This document shows, piece by piece, positions 23,526 through 32,064 of a DNA stretch of 33,992 nucleotides. This DNA comes from Deinococcota bacterium (GTDB taxonomy: Bacteria > Deinococcota > Deinococci > Deinococcales > Trueperaceae): positions 1 through 33,992 of the forward strand of contig CAUJFI010000033.1 in assembly GCA_963170125.1 (NCBI GenBank). Direction: 5' to 3'. The stretch's first letter is position 1; the number at the start of each line of letters is the position of its first letter. A program made the translations under genes and the position numbers. The notes under the pieces are model-generated. The model was not told the DNA's origin and searched no databases. It saw nothing but the letters and a program-made list of their open reading frames with translations.

Positions 23526-25085
23526 TCAACCGAACCCCATCCAATCGAGCGCCACCCTGAAGAACGTGGCGTCCGACCAGTAGGCGCCGTGGGCGGTGAA
23601 CGGGTTGGAGCGCCGGAGGATGACGCGTCTGTCGACCCGGTAGTGGATGAGCCGGTCGCTGAGCAGGTCGCCGGGGGCGTGGACCTGCCACCAGTTCAAC
23701 CGGCCGAACGGTAGCTCGTAGGGCCGCGCCTGGTACGGGCCGTAATCGCGCAGGTTGCCCCTGCGCCTCACGCCGTGGAGGAACGAGAGGAGCTGAGCGC
23801 GCACGGCCTCGCCCTCCTCGGGGCGCTGCCTGAAGAAGTACGCCACCTTGTCGAGCGGAGAACCGAAGGTGAGTAGGCCACGCAGGCGGCCGAGGGTCGG
23901 GTCGGCGAGCGCGTCGGGGGGCCGCGCGAGACGGTCGAGGAGGTCGACGGCGATGACGCTGCCTAGGGAGTGGCCGGCCAGGTAGACCTCGTCGTGGTCA
24001 CCGGAGAGCAGGTCCCGCAGGAGGGCCTCGCCCTCGTCGAGGATGGCGCGCCGGGTGCGGGCGCGTTTGGAGACGCGGTCGCTCGTGACGTAGAGGGCGA
24101 TGTCGTTCACGTAGCGCCGCAGGACCCACCGCGCCGCGAGCGCGACCGCCAGGCCGACGCCGCTCAGGAGGACGCTCGGCTGGCGGACGAGCACCCCCAG
24201 GGCGTCCACGAACGCCAGCAGCGGCCCGCGCGCCCACGCGGCGACGAGCGCCAGCGCCGCCAGGACGATCATGGTGCCCACCAAGGCCGGGCCGCGCCAG
24301 GCCCGCGCCGCCGCCGCGTAGATACCCCGCCAAGCGGGGGCGTTCCCGCCCGCGTGCAGGCGCGCCACCCGCGCGCCCTCCCGCCAAGCCAGCCAGCCGT
24401 CCCGGCCCAGCACGCACAGGGTAGCGCCGAGGCTGAGGAAGGCGAAGAGCTGGACAGCCTGTAGGGCGCCAAGGGCCGGCAAGGCGTTCCAGGCCGCCCC
24501 GAGGGCCGCGAGCAGACCGCCTGCGCCCGAGAGCGAGAGGAGCGCCACGACCAGCAAGGCGACGGCCAACCCGGCGAGGCCGACGACGTGCAGGAGCTGA
24601 CGAGCGAGGAGCCCGCCGAGGCGCCCGGGCTCGGCCGCGTGGGCGATGAAGGGGACCTGCCTGCGCAGGTCGAGACCGGCCAGGTTCACGCCGAGCAGCC
24701 AGGCGAAGCTCCCGAAGACGCTCATGCCCTCGACGGAGTGCTCCGCCCAGTGGTACTCGAACACGTCCACGGTGCGCGGCGCCGCGCCGCCGGGCCGGCG
24801 CTCCTCGAAACGTACGCACGGCCGTAGGCGGCCGCCCACGACGACGGCCCTCAGCTCCGGCGCTCCGAACCGCGCGCCGTTCGGGCCCGTCGCTCGCGCC
24901 AACCCTTGCGCGAAGAGGCCGAGCGTGCGCAGCGGCGGCTGAGCCCCGATGCCGTGGACGACCACGAGCGCGGCCCCGCGCGCCGAGCGCTGGTCGGCCG
25001 GGCCCCCCGCGCCCGTGGTCGCATGCGCGTCGAGCGCACCGGCATGCTCGACGGACCCGCCCTCCCCCACCCCGTCTTGTGTCAT
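23526..25085 (-). CDS. Membrane-embedded alpha/beta hydrolase (lipase-like)
   Basis: A 519-aa protein of uncertain role. An alpha/beta-hydrolase fold begins with VVVHGIGAQPP (41-51) and has the nucleophile elbow LAGHSLGS with Ser373. FGSPLDKVAYFF follows, and a late aspartate and histidine complete a plausible triad. Between the two halves of the fold (about 160-325) sit four or so hydrophobic helices, so the active domain is interrupted by a membrane module. The ATG at 25083-25085 lies 5 nt from TATCTT; an in-frame extension to 25139 is not supported. It is divergent from the secreted DUF3298-type gene. Substrate unknown, perhaps lipids. Confidence 0.8.
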   Translation of the reverse strand: MTQDGVGEGGSVEHAGALDAHATTGAGGPADQRSARGAALVVVHGIGAQPPLRTLGLFAQGLARATGPNGARFGAPELRAVVVGGRLRPCVRFEERRPGGAAPRTVDVFEYHWAEHSVEGMSVFGSFAWLLGVNLAGLDLRRQVPFIAHAAEPGRLGGLLARQLLHVVGLAGLAVALLVVALLSLSGAGGLLAALGAAWNALPALGALQAVQLFAFLSLGATLCVLGRDGWLAWREGARVARLHAGGNAPAWRGIYAAAARAWRGPALVGTMIVLAALALVAAWARGPLLAFVDALGVLVRQPSVLLSGVGLAVALAARWVLRRYVNDIALYVTSDRVSKRARTRRAILDEGEALLRDLLSGDHDEVYLAGHSLGSVIAVDLLDRLARPPDALADPTLGRLRGLLTFGSPLDKVAYFFRQRPEEGEAVRAQLLSFLHGVRRRGNLRDYGPYQARPYELPFGRLNWWQVHAPGDLLSDRLIHYRVDRRVILRRSNPFTAHGAYWSDATFFRVALDWMGFG

Positions 25086-25090
25086 GCACC

Positions 25091-25096
25091 AAGATA
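25091..25096 (-). promoter_or_regulatory. Possible leaderless -10 of the hydrolase
   Basis: TATCTT (minus) ends 5 nt before the ATG. It is slightly closer than the usual 6-7 nt, so less certain. Confidence 0.35.
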
Positions 25097-25139
25097 GACC
25101 GCCCGTCGCGCGCGAACCTGGCCCGGCGCGGACGCGCAT

Positions 25140-25145
25140 TACACT
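25140..25145 (+). promoter_or_regulatory. Leaderless -10 element of the DUF3298-type gene
   Basis: TACACT ends 6 nt before the ATG at 25152, the same hexamer as at the dsbA-like gene. No Shine-Dalgarno is seen. Confidence 0.55.
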
Positions 25146-25151
25146 GGCCGC

Positions 25152-26276
25152 ATGGCCACTCCCTCACGCAACCTCTTCGCGCGGCCACTGGTCGCCGTCG
25201 GCCTCGCCCTCCTGCTCGCTACGGCCATGGCCGCCCCGGAACCTTGGCGCGCCGTCTACGCCGGTCTACTTGGCGGCGAGTACGTGCTTGTCGACCTGAC
25301 CCGCTTCGGCGACGACGGCGCTTCGGCCAGGGTGCTCCTCCAGGCAAGGGGGCTCACCCTCTCCGGCTCCGGCACGGAGACGGCGGACGGCACGATCGCG
25401 ATCGACCTGCGGGCCACCGATCTTCGCGACTCACCGAGCTTCGCCATCCTCTACGGCATGCTCCCGAACGAGCAACCCGCCGCGGGCGACGTGGTCGCCC
25501 ACCTGCAGGCCGTCAGGCACGACGAGTGGACGGACGACGGCGCCGTGCTGAGCACCGCGCTCAGCTTCACGGCGGCCGCGGAGGACGCCGCGACGCTCGA
25601 AGGCGACCTCGCCCGCGCCGCGCAGTACGCCTACCTGTCGCTCTCCGAGGGGCGCATCGAGGCGAGCGCCGTGTGGCCGCGGTTCTCCAGCGCCGCGCTG
25701 AAGGACCTCGAGGAGGAACAGGAGTCGGAAGGCTACACCGAGCTCCGAGCCTTCGTGGCCGACGGCCGGGCCACCGCGGACTCCCTCGAGCTCGGGTGGG
25801 GCTGGACGGAAGACACGTACCGCGACGTCATGGGCGTGGCCGGCGCCTACGTGAGCATCCTGCGGAGCACGACCAACTACACCGGCGGGGCGCACCCGAA
25901 CACCGGGTACGACTCGACCCTTTTCGACACCGGCACGAGCGGCTACCTGTACCTGGGCGACCTGTTCGACGCGGCCGTGGACTGGGAGACGCCCGTCCTC
26001 GCGCTCGTCACCGCGGACCTGCAGGGCCAGGGGGCAGCGTGGCTGGAGGAAGACGCGGACAGCACGTTGGCCGTGACCCTCACCACCGCCGACCTCGAGA
26101 CCTTCACGCTCGGGCCAACTGGCCTGTCGTTCATGTTCGGGCCGTACGCCGTCGGGCCGTACGCCCAGGGCGCGTTCGAGGTGACGCTGCCGTACGCCAG
26201 CCTGGCGGGGCTCGTGCGGGAGGATGGCCCGCTGGCCGCCTTCCGAGACGCGGCCTTGCCTACGGTGTTCGATTGA
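25152..26276 (+). CDS. Secreted protein with DUF3298/RsiV-like domain
   Basis: A 374-aa exported protein. A signal peptide (residues about 1-28, ending ATAMAA) is followed by an acidic extracytoplasmic region. The C-terminal half matches the DUF3298 pattern: NYTGGAHPNTGYDSTLFDTGTSG, LYLGDLF, then FTLGPTGLSFMFGPYAVGPYAQG and VTLPYASLAGLV. Such domains occur in the anti-sigma factor RsiV and in peptidoglycan-related PdaC proteins, where the role may be ligand binding. No transmembrane anchor or catalytic domain is seen. It is divergent from the membrane hydrolase gene. Function unknown. Confidence 0.82.
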   Translation: MATPSRNLFARPLVAVGLALLLATAMAAPEPWRAVYAGLLGGEYVLVDLTRFGDDGASARVLLQARGLTLSGSGTETADGTIAIDLRATDLRDSPSFAILYGMLPNEQPAAGDVVAHLQAVRHDEWTDDGAVLSTALSFTAAAEDAATLEGDLARAAQYAYLSLSEGRIEASAVWPRFSSAALKDLEEEQESEGYTELRAFVADGRATADSLELGWGWTEDTYRDVMGVAGAYVSILRSTTNYTGGAHPNTGYDSTLFDTGTSGYLYLGDLFDAAVDWETPVLALVTADLQGQGAAWLEEDADSTLAVTLTTADLETFTLGPTGLSFMFGPYAVGPYAQGAFEVTLPYASLAGLVREDGPLAAFRDAALPTVFD

Positions 26277-26351
26277 CCAAAGTGCCCCTGAGCGTTCGAG
26301 ACTGAAAGTTCGGTCGTAGCCCCGCTATGGGAGACGGGTCGAGCAGTCCGG

Positions 26352-27794
26352 CTAGCGGTACCCTCGCCGCCGCGGGCGCAGACCGCGCAGGAGCCACAGC
26401 AGGAGCGCCAGCACCACTAGCGCGGCACCGACCAGCAGGAGCACGACGTGGTAACGCAGCGGGCCGGACACCGCCGCGGGCGGTAGAGCGGCCAGCGCGT
26501 AGGCCGCCAGGCCCGTGAGCGTGGCGGGCACGCCCTCGGCGCCGGCGCCCGCGGGCAGCGCGGCGGTCGGGGTCACCCAGGTGCGCACCCTGTCTAGGGC
26601 GTAGGCCAGGGGCGCGGCGCCGATCACGATGGCGATGCCGGGGTTGACGAGGCGCTGGAAGCCGCGTGAGAACGCGACCAGGGCGGCTATGAGGAGCAGG
26701 GTCACCGCTCCGGCGAGGTACGTGTACACGAGGTAGCGACGATGTGCGGCCGAGCCGAAGGCGTCTATGAGCGGCGCGACGCGCCGCACGCGCTGGGCCT
26801 GGCCGGCGCCCGTGAGCTGCTGGGCCGCGGCCGCGCCGCCGGCACCGTACGCCCGCTCCGCCAACGCCTCGATGATGCGCGCGTCCGCCTGCTCGGCCGT
26901 GAGGCCCGCGAGCGCGGAAGCCGGCAGCAGCCCGCTGAGGCTGCCGCCCTCCACGTCCGCGGCGCCGGCGAGCACGCTGCTTGCCTCCGCCAGGCGCATG
27001 GTCATCGTCGAGGCGTAGCCGGCGAGCACCGCCGAGAAGAGCTCGTGGGCCTGCGCCCTGAAGCTCGTGTCCACCGCCCGCGTCAGGCGCGCCCTCAGGT
27101 TGTCGTTCGTGACCACGGCGAGCGCCTGCGGCAGCCCGCCCTGCGTCACCTCGTCGGCGAGGGCCGCCACGACGGCCGCGCCGATCTCGCGGTTGGTCGC
27201 GCCCTGCAGCTCGCGCGGCGGGAAGGTGACGAACACGCCGACGATGGGCTGGACCGGCTCGCCGGGGTTGGCCGCGGCCTGGGCGGGCCAGTTGGCCAGC
27301 CGCGTGCCGTCGTCGAGCCCAGCCCCGAGGAGTTCGCGGCTCAGGTCGGCGTTGACGAGGGCGGCGATCGGGCCGTTCAGCGCCAGCTCGAGCTGAGCGC
27401 TCAGCGCCGGGTCGGTGACCGAGGCGAGGACGGCGGCCGCGCCGCCCGTGACGAACTCGTCGCTGAGGACACCGGCGCCGCGGTTGACGGCCGCCTCGGC
27501 GGTGAAAGCCGGGATCTCGGTGGCGTCCGCGTACACGTCGAGCCCCGGGAGGAGCCTGAGCCGCTCGCCCGCCCGGTACTCGGTGAGCGTCGAGACGCCG
27601 ACGGCCACGCCGCCGTCGCCCGGCCTCAAGGTGAGGCGCACCACACTCTCTATGAGATCGACGCCCGTCTGCGGGCCGCTGGAACGCGCCAGGCTGAACA
27701 GGGCGGCACCCACGGCCACGGACACGGCGAGGAGCACGGCGCTCGCCCAGGCGAGATCGCGCTGCCAAGCGGGTTGTCTATCGGTCCGGTACAT
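26352..27794 (-). CDS. Unknown membrane protein with large extracytoplasmic domain
   Basis: I do not recognise this 480-aa protein. It has one hydrophobic helix at about 13-36. About 310 alanine-rich, largely helical residues follow, probably outside the membrane. There are then three or four C-terminal helices (about 355-378, 385-405, 425-443 and 449-470) and a basic tail RPRRRGYR. No catalytic motif is evident. The ATG at 27792-27794 lies inside a 20-bp direct repeat whose second copy sits upstream, with a perfect palindrome between them. Control at this start is therefore likely. Function cannot be inferred. Confidence 0.8.
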   Translation of the reverse strand: MYRTDRQPAWQRDLAWASAVLLAVSVAVGAALFSLARSSGPQTGVDLIESVVRLTLRPGDGGVAVGVSTLTEYRAGERLRLLPGLDVYADATEIPAFTAEAAVNRGAGVLSDEFVTGGAAAVLASVTDPALSAQLELALNGPIAALVNADLSRELLGAGLDDGTRLANWPAQAAANPGEPVQPIVGVFVTFPPRELQGATNREIGAAVVAALADEVTQGGLPQALAVVTNDNLRARLTRAVDTSFRAQAHELFSAVLAGYASTMTMRLAEASSVLAGAADVEGGSLSGLLPASALAGLTAEQADARIIEALAERAYGAGGAAAAQQLTGAGQAQRVRRVAPLIDAFGSAAHRRYLVYTYLAGAVTLLLIAALVAFSRGFQRLVNPGIAIVIGAAPLAYALDRVRTWVTPTAALPAGAGAEGVPATLTGLAAYALAALPPAAVSGPLRYHVVLLLVGAALVVLALLLWLLRGLRPRRRGYR

Positions 27795-27849
27795 CTACGC
27801 CGTCCATTGCGTCCTGCCGGCAGGACGCTTGTCTATACGGTCCGGTACA
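27774..27849. repeat. Direct repeats flanking a perfect 20-bp palindrome at the membrane-protein start
   Basis: TTGTCTAT-(A)-CGGTCCGGTACA occurs at 27774-27793 and again, with one extra A, at 27829-27849. Between them is the perfect palindrome GCGTCCTGCCGGCAGGACGC (27809-27828). Each repeat has imperfect dyad symmetry (TGTAC ... GTATA on the minus strand). The left copy contains the start codon and first residues (MYRTDRQ) of the 26352-27794 gene. Paired operators around a hairpin are likely; a small mobile or regulatory element is possible. Confidence 0.75.
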
Positions 27850-27931
27850 CGTGGGGCGTCCGAGAGGTCGTGGGCCGCAGCGGGGATCACGCCGCCACCT
27901 TACCCCGCCACCTCCGGAGCGCGCGAGAACG

Positions 27932-27937
27932 TAGCAT
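27932..27937 (+). promoter_or_regulatory. Leaderless -10 element of the 27944 gene
   Basis: TAGCAT ends 6 nt before the ATG. It could start transcription of the plus-strand run towards lnt. Confidence 0.5.
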
Positions 27938-27943
27938 GGGGCC

Positions 27944-29032
27944 ATGAACCGACCCTCCGAGGTCGTCGTCGTCCCCCTGGTCGGCCCGTTCCACACCCGC
28001 TTCCCGCGCTACAACGCCGTGAGAGTTAGGGAGGTCGTGAAGGCTGCCGAGGTCGAGGCGCTGGCCGTCGCCGCCGTCCCACCCGGAGCCCTGGCCAACC
28101 CCGGCTGGCAAGGCACCCACGAGATGGCCCTCCCCCTGGCCGTCGTGCCGTGGGCCGTGCGGCACGGCATGCCCGTCCACGCCGTCGGCAGCTTCCCCGG
28201 TCTGCCCGGCGAGCCGGGCGAGGCCGACGACGAGCGCGACTTCGTCGCCTACCTGGAGCGGTTCGAGGCGGGGGCGGAGCGCGTGAGACGCGTGCGAGGC
28301 GCGCAGGCGCCGCTCGAGGAGCTACTGCGCGCTCCGCTCGACCTGAACCGTATCGTAACTGAGCTGCTGCCGGCCATCGACGCCCAGCAGGCGCGCCGCG
28401 CCGCCGAGTTCGGTGAGGGTCCGGGCACCGGGTGGCTCGCCGCCCGCTCCGCCGTCGTGGCCGAACGCGTCGCGGCCCTGCCCTACCGCCGCGTCGCGCT
28501 CCTGGCCGGCGTGGACGACGTGCCGGAGCTGCGCAGGGCCCTGGCGGCCATGAGCTCCCCGCCGCGCTTGGAGTACCCGGACGCCGCCCTCCCCGTGGAG
28601 CCAGGCGTCGAGGAGCGCACGCGCTCCCTCCTCGACGTGGCGATGCTCGGCGACACGAACGACCCGGAGGCGCTCCTCGGCGCCCTGAGGGCGGTGGACG
28701 CGCCCGAGGCCCGCTACCACGAGGCGAACCTCGTCCTGGAGCACGGCGAGGTCGCCGACGCGCGCGCCGTGCTCGAACTCGCGCTGCGCTCCGACTTCGC
28801 CGAGCCCTACTATCTGCCGGGCTTCCTCCTCGCGCGCATCGGCCAGGTCTACGACCTCCTCGGCGACCGCCAGGCGGCGTTGCGCTCCTACCGCGGGGTG
28901 CTCGCCCTCGACTTCGCTCCGGCCGAGGCGGTCGAAGCGGCAGCCGCGGGCATCAGGGAGGCGTTCGGCGTGGTGGAGCCGCCGCGCCACGCCGAGGCGC
29001 AGGCCGGCGATGGGGGTACGGACGCGCGATGA
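27944..29032 (+). CDS. Unknown protein with C-terminal TPR-like region
   Basis: A 362-aa soluble protein that I cannot name. The N-terminal 90 residues begin VVVVPLVGPFHTRFPRYNAVRVREVV. An alpha/beta pattern follows, and the GPFHT may recall TraB/ChaN-like folds, but this is weak. The middle is helical. The C-terminal part (about 225-340) has helix pairs with YHEANLVLEHGEVADARAVLELAL and GQVYDLLGDRQAALRSYRGVLAL, which look like TPR repeats. The ATG is six nt from TAGCAT. The stop overlaps the next gene's start as ATGA (29029-29032), so it is translationally coupled to the RNA methyltransferase. Confidence 0.7.
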   Translation: MNRPSEVVVVPLVGPFHTRFPRYNAVRVREVVKAAEVEALAVAAVPPGALANPGWQGTHEMALPLAVVPWAVRHGMPVHAVGSFPGLPGEPGEADDERDFVAYLERFEAGAERVRRVRGAQAPLEELLRAPLDLNRIVTELLPAIDAQQARRAAEFGEGPGTGWLAARSAVVAERVAALPYRRVALLAGVDDVPELRRALAAMSSPPRLEYPDAALPVEPGVEERTRSLLDVAMLGDTNDPEALLGALRAVDAPEARYHEANLVLEHGEVADARAVLELALRSDFAEPYYLPGFLLARIGQVYDLLGDRQAALRSYRGVLALDFAPAEAVEAAAAGIREAFGVVEPPRHAEAQAGDGGTDAR

Positions 29033-29823
29033 GGCCCGGCTCGCTCGCAACTAGCCGCCCGCCGGCCGGTCAGGGTCTCGAGCCGTACCGGGCCGAGCTG
29101 CCCTACACGTACGCCTTCGGCCACTTCACCGCCATGGAAGCTCTCAAGCACCGACCCGCGGACGTGCGCGCCGTGCTCGTCCACGGCGGGCTCGAGCAGC
29201 GCTGGCGCCGCGAGCTGGAGAGCGCCGCCGGCCGTGCCGGCGTGCCGTGCGAGCAAGACGACGCCGGCGTGACCCGGCTCCGGCGCAACGGCCAGGTCGG
29301 GTGCCTGGCAGTCGTAGGCAAGGCGACCGACACGGTGCGGCCGGAGCGCGACCACGCCGTGCTCGTGGCGGCCAGCCAAGCGGGCAACGTCGGCAGCGCA
29401 CTGCGCAGCCTGGCGGCGTTCGGCATCGACGACGTGGTGCTCGTCGCGCCCAAGGTGGACGCTTGGAGCCCGCACGTGCTGCGCGCGTCAGTCGGCATGC
29501 GTTTCGCCATGCGCTGTCAGGCGGTGGCGAGCCCCGCCGCCTACCTGACCGCCCACCCGAACCACCGGGTGTACTCGTTCAGCGCGTCCGGCGACACGGA
29601 GCTCGCGAGCGTGGAGTTCGGCTCGCCGTTCACGCTCTGGTTCGGCCCCGAGTGGCCGGGCGCGGGGGCGCCCGACGAACCGCCGCCCGGCGCGAGCGTC
29701 AGGATCGCTTCGCGGCCGCACGTCGAGTCGCTCAACCTGGCGGTCGCCGTCTCGCTGGCGGCGTACGTGGCCGGCAGGAGCCGGGGGACGATGGCCGGCG
29801 TGCCCGAGGCCGCATGGGGGTAG
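29029..29823 (+). CDS. SpoU/TrmH-family RNA 2'-O-methyltransferase
   Basis: A 264-aa SPOUT (trefoil-knot) methyltransferase that methylates ribose 2'-OH of rRNA or tRNA. Motif 1 is SQAGNVGSALRSLAAFG (116-132), with the catalytic-type arginine R126. Motif 2 is LWFGPEWPG (203-211). Motif 3 is HVESLNLAVAVSLAAY (231-246). The N-terminal 100 residues probably form the substrate-binding domain. The target site is unknown. The ATG overlaps the upstream stop. The next gene begins inside this gene's last ten bases. Confidence 0.88.
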   Translation: MRPGSLATSRPPAGQGLEPYRAELPYTYAFGHFTAMEALKHRPADVRAVLVHGGLEQRWRRELESAAGRAGVPCEQDDAGVTRLRRNGQVGCLAVVGKATDTVRPERDHAVLVAASQAGNVGSALRSLAAFGIDDVVLVAPKVDAWSPHVLRASVGMRFAMRCQAVASPAAYLTAHPNHRVYSFSASGDTELASVEFGSPFTLWFGPEWPGAGAPDEPPPGASVRIASRPHVESLNLAVAVSLAAYVAGRSRGTMAGVPEAAWG

Positions 29824-31484
29824 TGGCGGACGTCCTCAACTCACGCACGCGCCTGACGCTCGCGGTGGCCGTGGCCCTGATCGGCGTGGCGGCGCTCGGC
29901 GGCGTGTACCTGAAGGCGTCCCTGGCGGTCTCCGCCGCCTTCGTCGCCGCCCTCATGCTCTGGAGGCCCGCCAGGACGCTGCCTTGGCGCCTCGCCACCG
30001 TCGCGGCCTGCCTCTGGGCCGTCGAGGAGATCGCCTGGGCCTTCCAGCGGCTGGGCGGTACCGCCTTGCCGGCAGTCACCGACGTCACGTACTACCTCGG
30101 CCTGGCCGGCTGGCTCGCCGCCCTACTGCTCATGCCGGGCAAGCGCCTGCCGCCCTCGCTCCTGGTGGCGGCCGTCCCGGCCGTCGGGCTCCTCGTCTGG
30201 CTGCTGCTCCTCGACGTGCCTTCGAGCCTCGCGCTCGGCTTCCCCGTGTTCGAGACGGTGCTCGTCCTCGCATCACTACCGCTGCTCGGTGGGACCATGG
30301 TCGGCGGCGCGTCCGAGGGTCGCGTGCTCGTCGCGCTGTCGTTCTACCTGCGCGCCCTCGGCGCGGGCTCCTTCGCATGGCTCGCCGTGCCGACGAGCGA
30401 CACCGGGGCGCAGTTCCTGTGGCTACTCTCGTACACGACGCTCGCCCTGGGCGTTCAGCTCGAGCTCGACGACCAGCACACCGACTACCTGCCGATAGCC
30501 GTGGCCGTGACGAGCCTGCAACTCGTGAGCGCCGCCCTCCTGTTGGTCCTGTTCAAGCTGGGCGTGCTCGAGGACCCGTACGCCCTCGTCATCGTCTCGC
30601 TCCTCACTTACGTGCAGCTGGCCGTCGTTCTCCTGGTCCTCGTGACGAGCCGCGCGAACCAGGTGGTCGCCGAGCGCGAGCTACGAGCGTGGACGCGCCT
30701 ACTCAACCCGGTGATCGACGTGCGCCCGCACGGCACCGCCATCGCGCACATCCTCGACGACACCGTGCGGCTCGTGCCGAACGCCCAGGGGATCGAGCTT
30801 CATCAGCACGGCCGGGCCGGTACGTTCGGTGGCTACCAGTACCCGCTGGTGGCCGACGGCACCGAGATCGGACGCCTCCACCTCACACGCAAGCCGCAGC
30901 GCTCCTCCGTGCTCGACACGTGCGCGCCCATCCTCGCCTCGCGCTTGCTCCTCCTCGGCGACCGTGACAAGTGGGCTACAGCGGCCTTCACCGACCCGCT
31001 CACCGAGCTACTCAACCGGCGCGGCCTCGAGGCGCGGGCGGGGCTGCTGGTCGGACAGGCAAAGGCGGACGGCAAGCCCATCAGCGTCGCGATGCTGGAC
31101 ATCGACCATTTCAAGCGCGTCAACGACGTATACGGACACGGCGTCGGCGACGACGTCCTCAGGGCGCTCGCCGGCGTGCTCCGCGCCCAGCTGCGGCCGA
31201 GCGACCAGGCCGTGCGTTGGGGCGGCGAGGAGTTCGTACTCGTTCTGCCCGGTACCGACGCGGAGCAGGCGGCCGACGTCCTCAGGCGAGTCAGGCACGA
31301 GCTCGGCGCGGCGCTCCTCAAGCCGGTCGCCTGGCCGCTGGCCGTGTCCGTCGGGATCGCGGGGAGCGCGGGCCCGCCGCGGGCCGAGGAGGAGCTCGGG
31401 CGCCTCGTGGAGGCCGCCGACGCGGCGCTGCTGGTGGCGAAGCGCGAGGGCCGCAATCGCATCGTGCTCGCCGGCACCTTATGA
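29814..31484 (+). CDS. Membrane-bound GGDEF diguanylate cyclase
   Basis: Makes the second messenger c-di-GMP from two GTP. The 556-aa protein has about eight hydrophobic helices (residues about 12-260), a linker with a coiled or GAF-like segment, and a GGDEF domain from about 394. DPLTELLNRR opens it; the active-site GGEEF is at 470-474. R461-x-x-D464 five residues before it is an intact inhibitory I-site, so product feedback is expected. The membrane part is probably a sensor of unknown signal. The ATG at 29814 overlaps the methyltransferase by 10 bp; a GTG at 29823 is an alternative start. No EAL domain is seen. Confidence 0.92.
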   Translation: MGVVADVLNSRTRLTLAVAVALIGVAALGGVYLKASLAVSAAFVAALMLWRPARTLPWRLATVAACLWAVEEIAWAFQRLGGTALPAVTDVTYYLGLAGWLAALLLMPGKRLPPSLLVAAVPAVGLLVWLLLLDVPSSLALGFPVFETVLVLASLPLLGGTMVGGASEGRVLVALSFYLRALGAGSFAWLAVPTSDTGAQFLWLLSYTTLALGVQLELDDQHTDYLPIAVAVTSLQLVSAALLLVLFKLGVLEDPYALVIVSLLTYVQLAVVLLVLVTSRANQVVAERELRAWTRLLNPVIDVRPHGTAIAHILDDTVRLVPNAQGIELHQHGRAGTFGGYQYPLVADGTEIGRLHLTRKPQRSSVLDTCAPILASRLLLLGDRDKWATAAFTDPLTELLNRRGLEARAGLLVGQAKADGKPISVAMLDIDHFKRVNDVYGHGVGDDVLRALAGVLRAQLRPSDQAVRWGGEEFVLVLPGTDAEQAADVLRRVRHELGAALLKPVAWPLAVSVGIAGSAGPPRAEEELGRLVEAADAALLVAKREGRNRIVLAGTL

Positions 31485-31485
31485 T
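31480..31485 (+). promoter_or_regulatory. Leaderless -10 element overlapping the GGDEF stop codon
   Basis: TATGAT ends 6 nt before the ATG at 31492, and its TGA is the stop codon of the cyclase gene. Confidence 0.5.
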
Positions 31486-31491
31486 GCCGGC

Positions 31492-32064
31492 ATGCGCGAG
31501 CTCCTCTACAACGCCGCCAAGCACTTCAAACGCGGCAAGGCGTTGAGCGAGCGTGGCGATTCGCGCGGCGCCATGGTCGCCTTCGAGGACGCGCTCAAGG
31601 ACCTGCACGCCGTCAAGCCGCAACGCATGCGCGACGTCCTGCTCGCCCAGGTCTACCTCTCCCGCTACCAGCTCGGCCGCGACTCGGACCCGTTGAAGGC
31701 CGACAGCGACCTGCGCCTCGGCTACAGCTACGCGCGCACGACGTTCGAACCCACCGTGAGGCAGCTCGCCGAGGGCCTCTGGCAGGAGCGCATGTTGCGG
31801 CCCCCCGTCTTGCCGCCCCGCGCTCCGAAGGTCGACGGTAACCGCCGGCGCCCGGCTCCGGCTCGGACCGGGGGACGGGCCGACGATCAGGGTGGCGACG
31901 AAGGGGACGGCCGGCCGAGCGCCACGGGCGAGGGCCGGTGGGGCGAGGACCGACGCAGCGTGGGCGCCGATCAGAAGCCCAGACGTGGCAACCGGCGCGG
32001 GCGGCGGGGTGGCGGCCAAGGGGGCAACCAGAGCGGCGGCCAGGGGGGCGCCCACGGCGGGTAG
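31492..32064 (+). CDS. Small protein with helical N-terminus and disordered RGG-like tail
   Basis: A 190-aa protein that I cannot assign to a family. The N-terminal 95 or so residues (MRELLYNAAKHFKRGKALSE, AFEDALKDLHAVKP, LAQVYLSRYQLG) look like TPR-type helices. The C-terminal half is low complexity, rich in Gly, Arg, Asp and Gln, with an RGN-RRGRRGGGQGG segment. That resembles RGG/RNA-binding tails in composition. Its ATG is six nt from TATGAT, so it may have its own leaderless promoter although it lies 7 bp after the cyclase. Codon-driven GC bias may partly explain the tail. Function unknown. Confidence 0.75.
   Translation: MRELLYNAAKHFKRGKALSERGDSRGAMVAFEDALKDLHAVKPQRMRDVLLAQVYLSRYQLGRDSDPLKADSDLRLGYSYARTTFEPTVRQLAEGLWQERMLRPPVLPPRAPKVDGNRRRPAPARTGGRADDQGGDEGDGRPSATGEGRWGEDRRSVGADQKPRRGNRRGRRGGGQGGNQSGGQGGAHGG

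Noticed and set aside
29247..29813. Long N-terminal extension of the GGDEF protein
   Set aside because: It overlaps the SpoU methyltransferase in another frame and is low-complexity Arg/Gly; hydrophobic helices begin right after the ATG at 29814.
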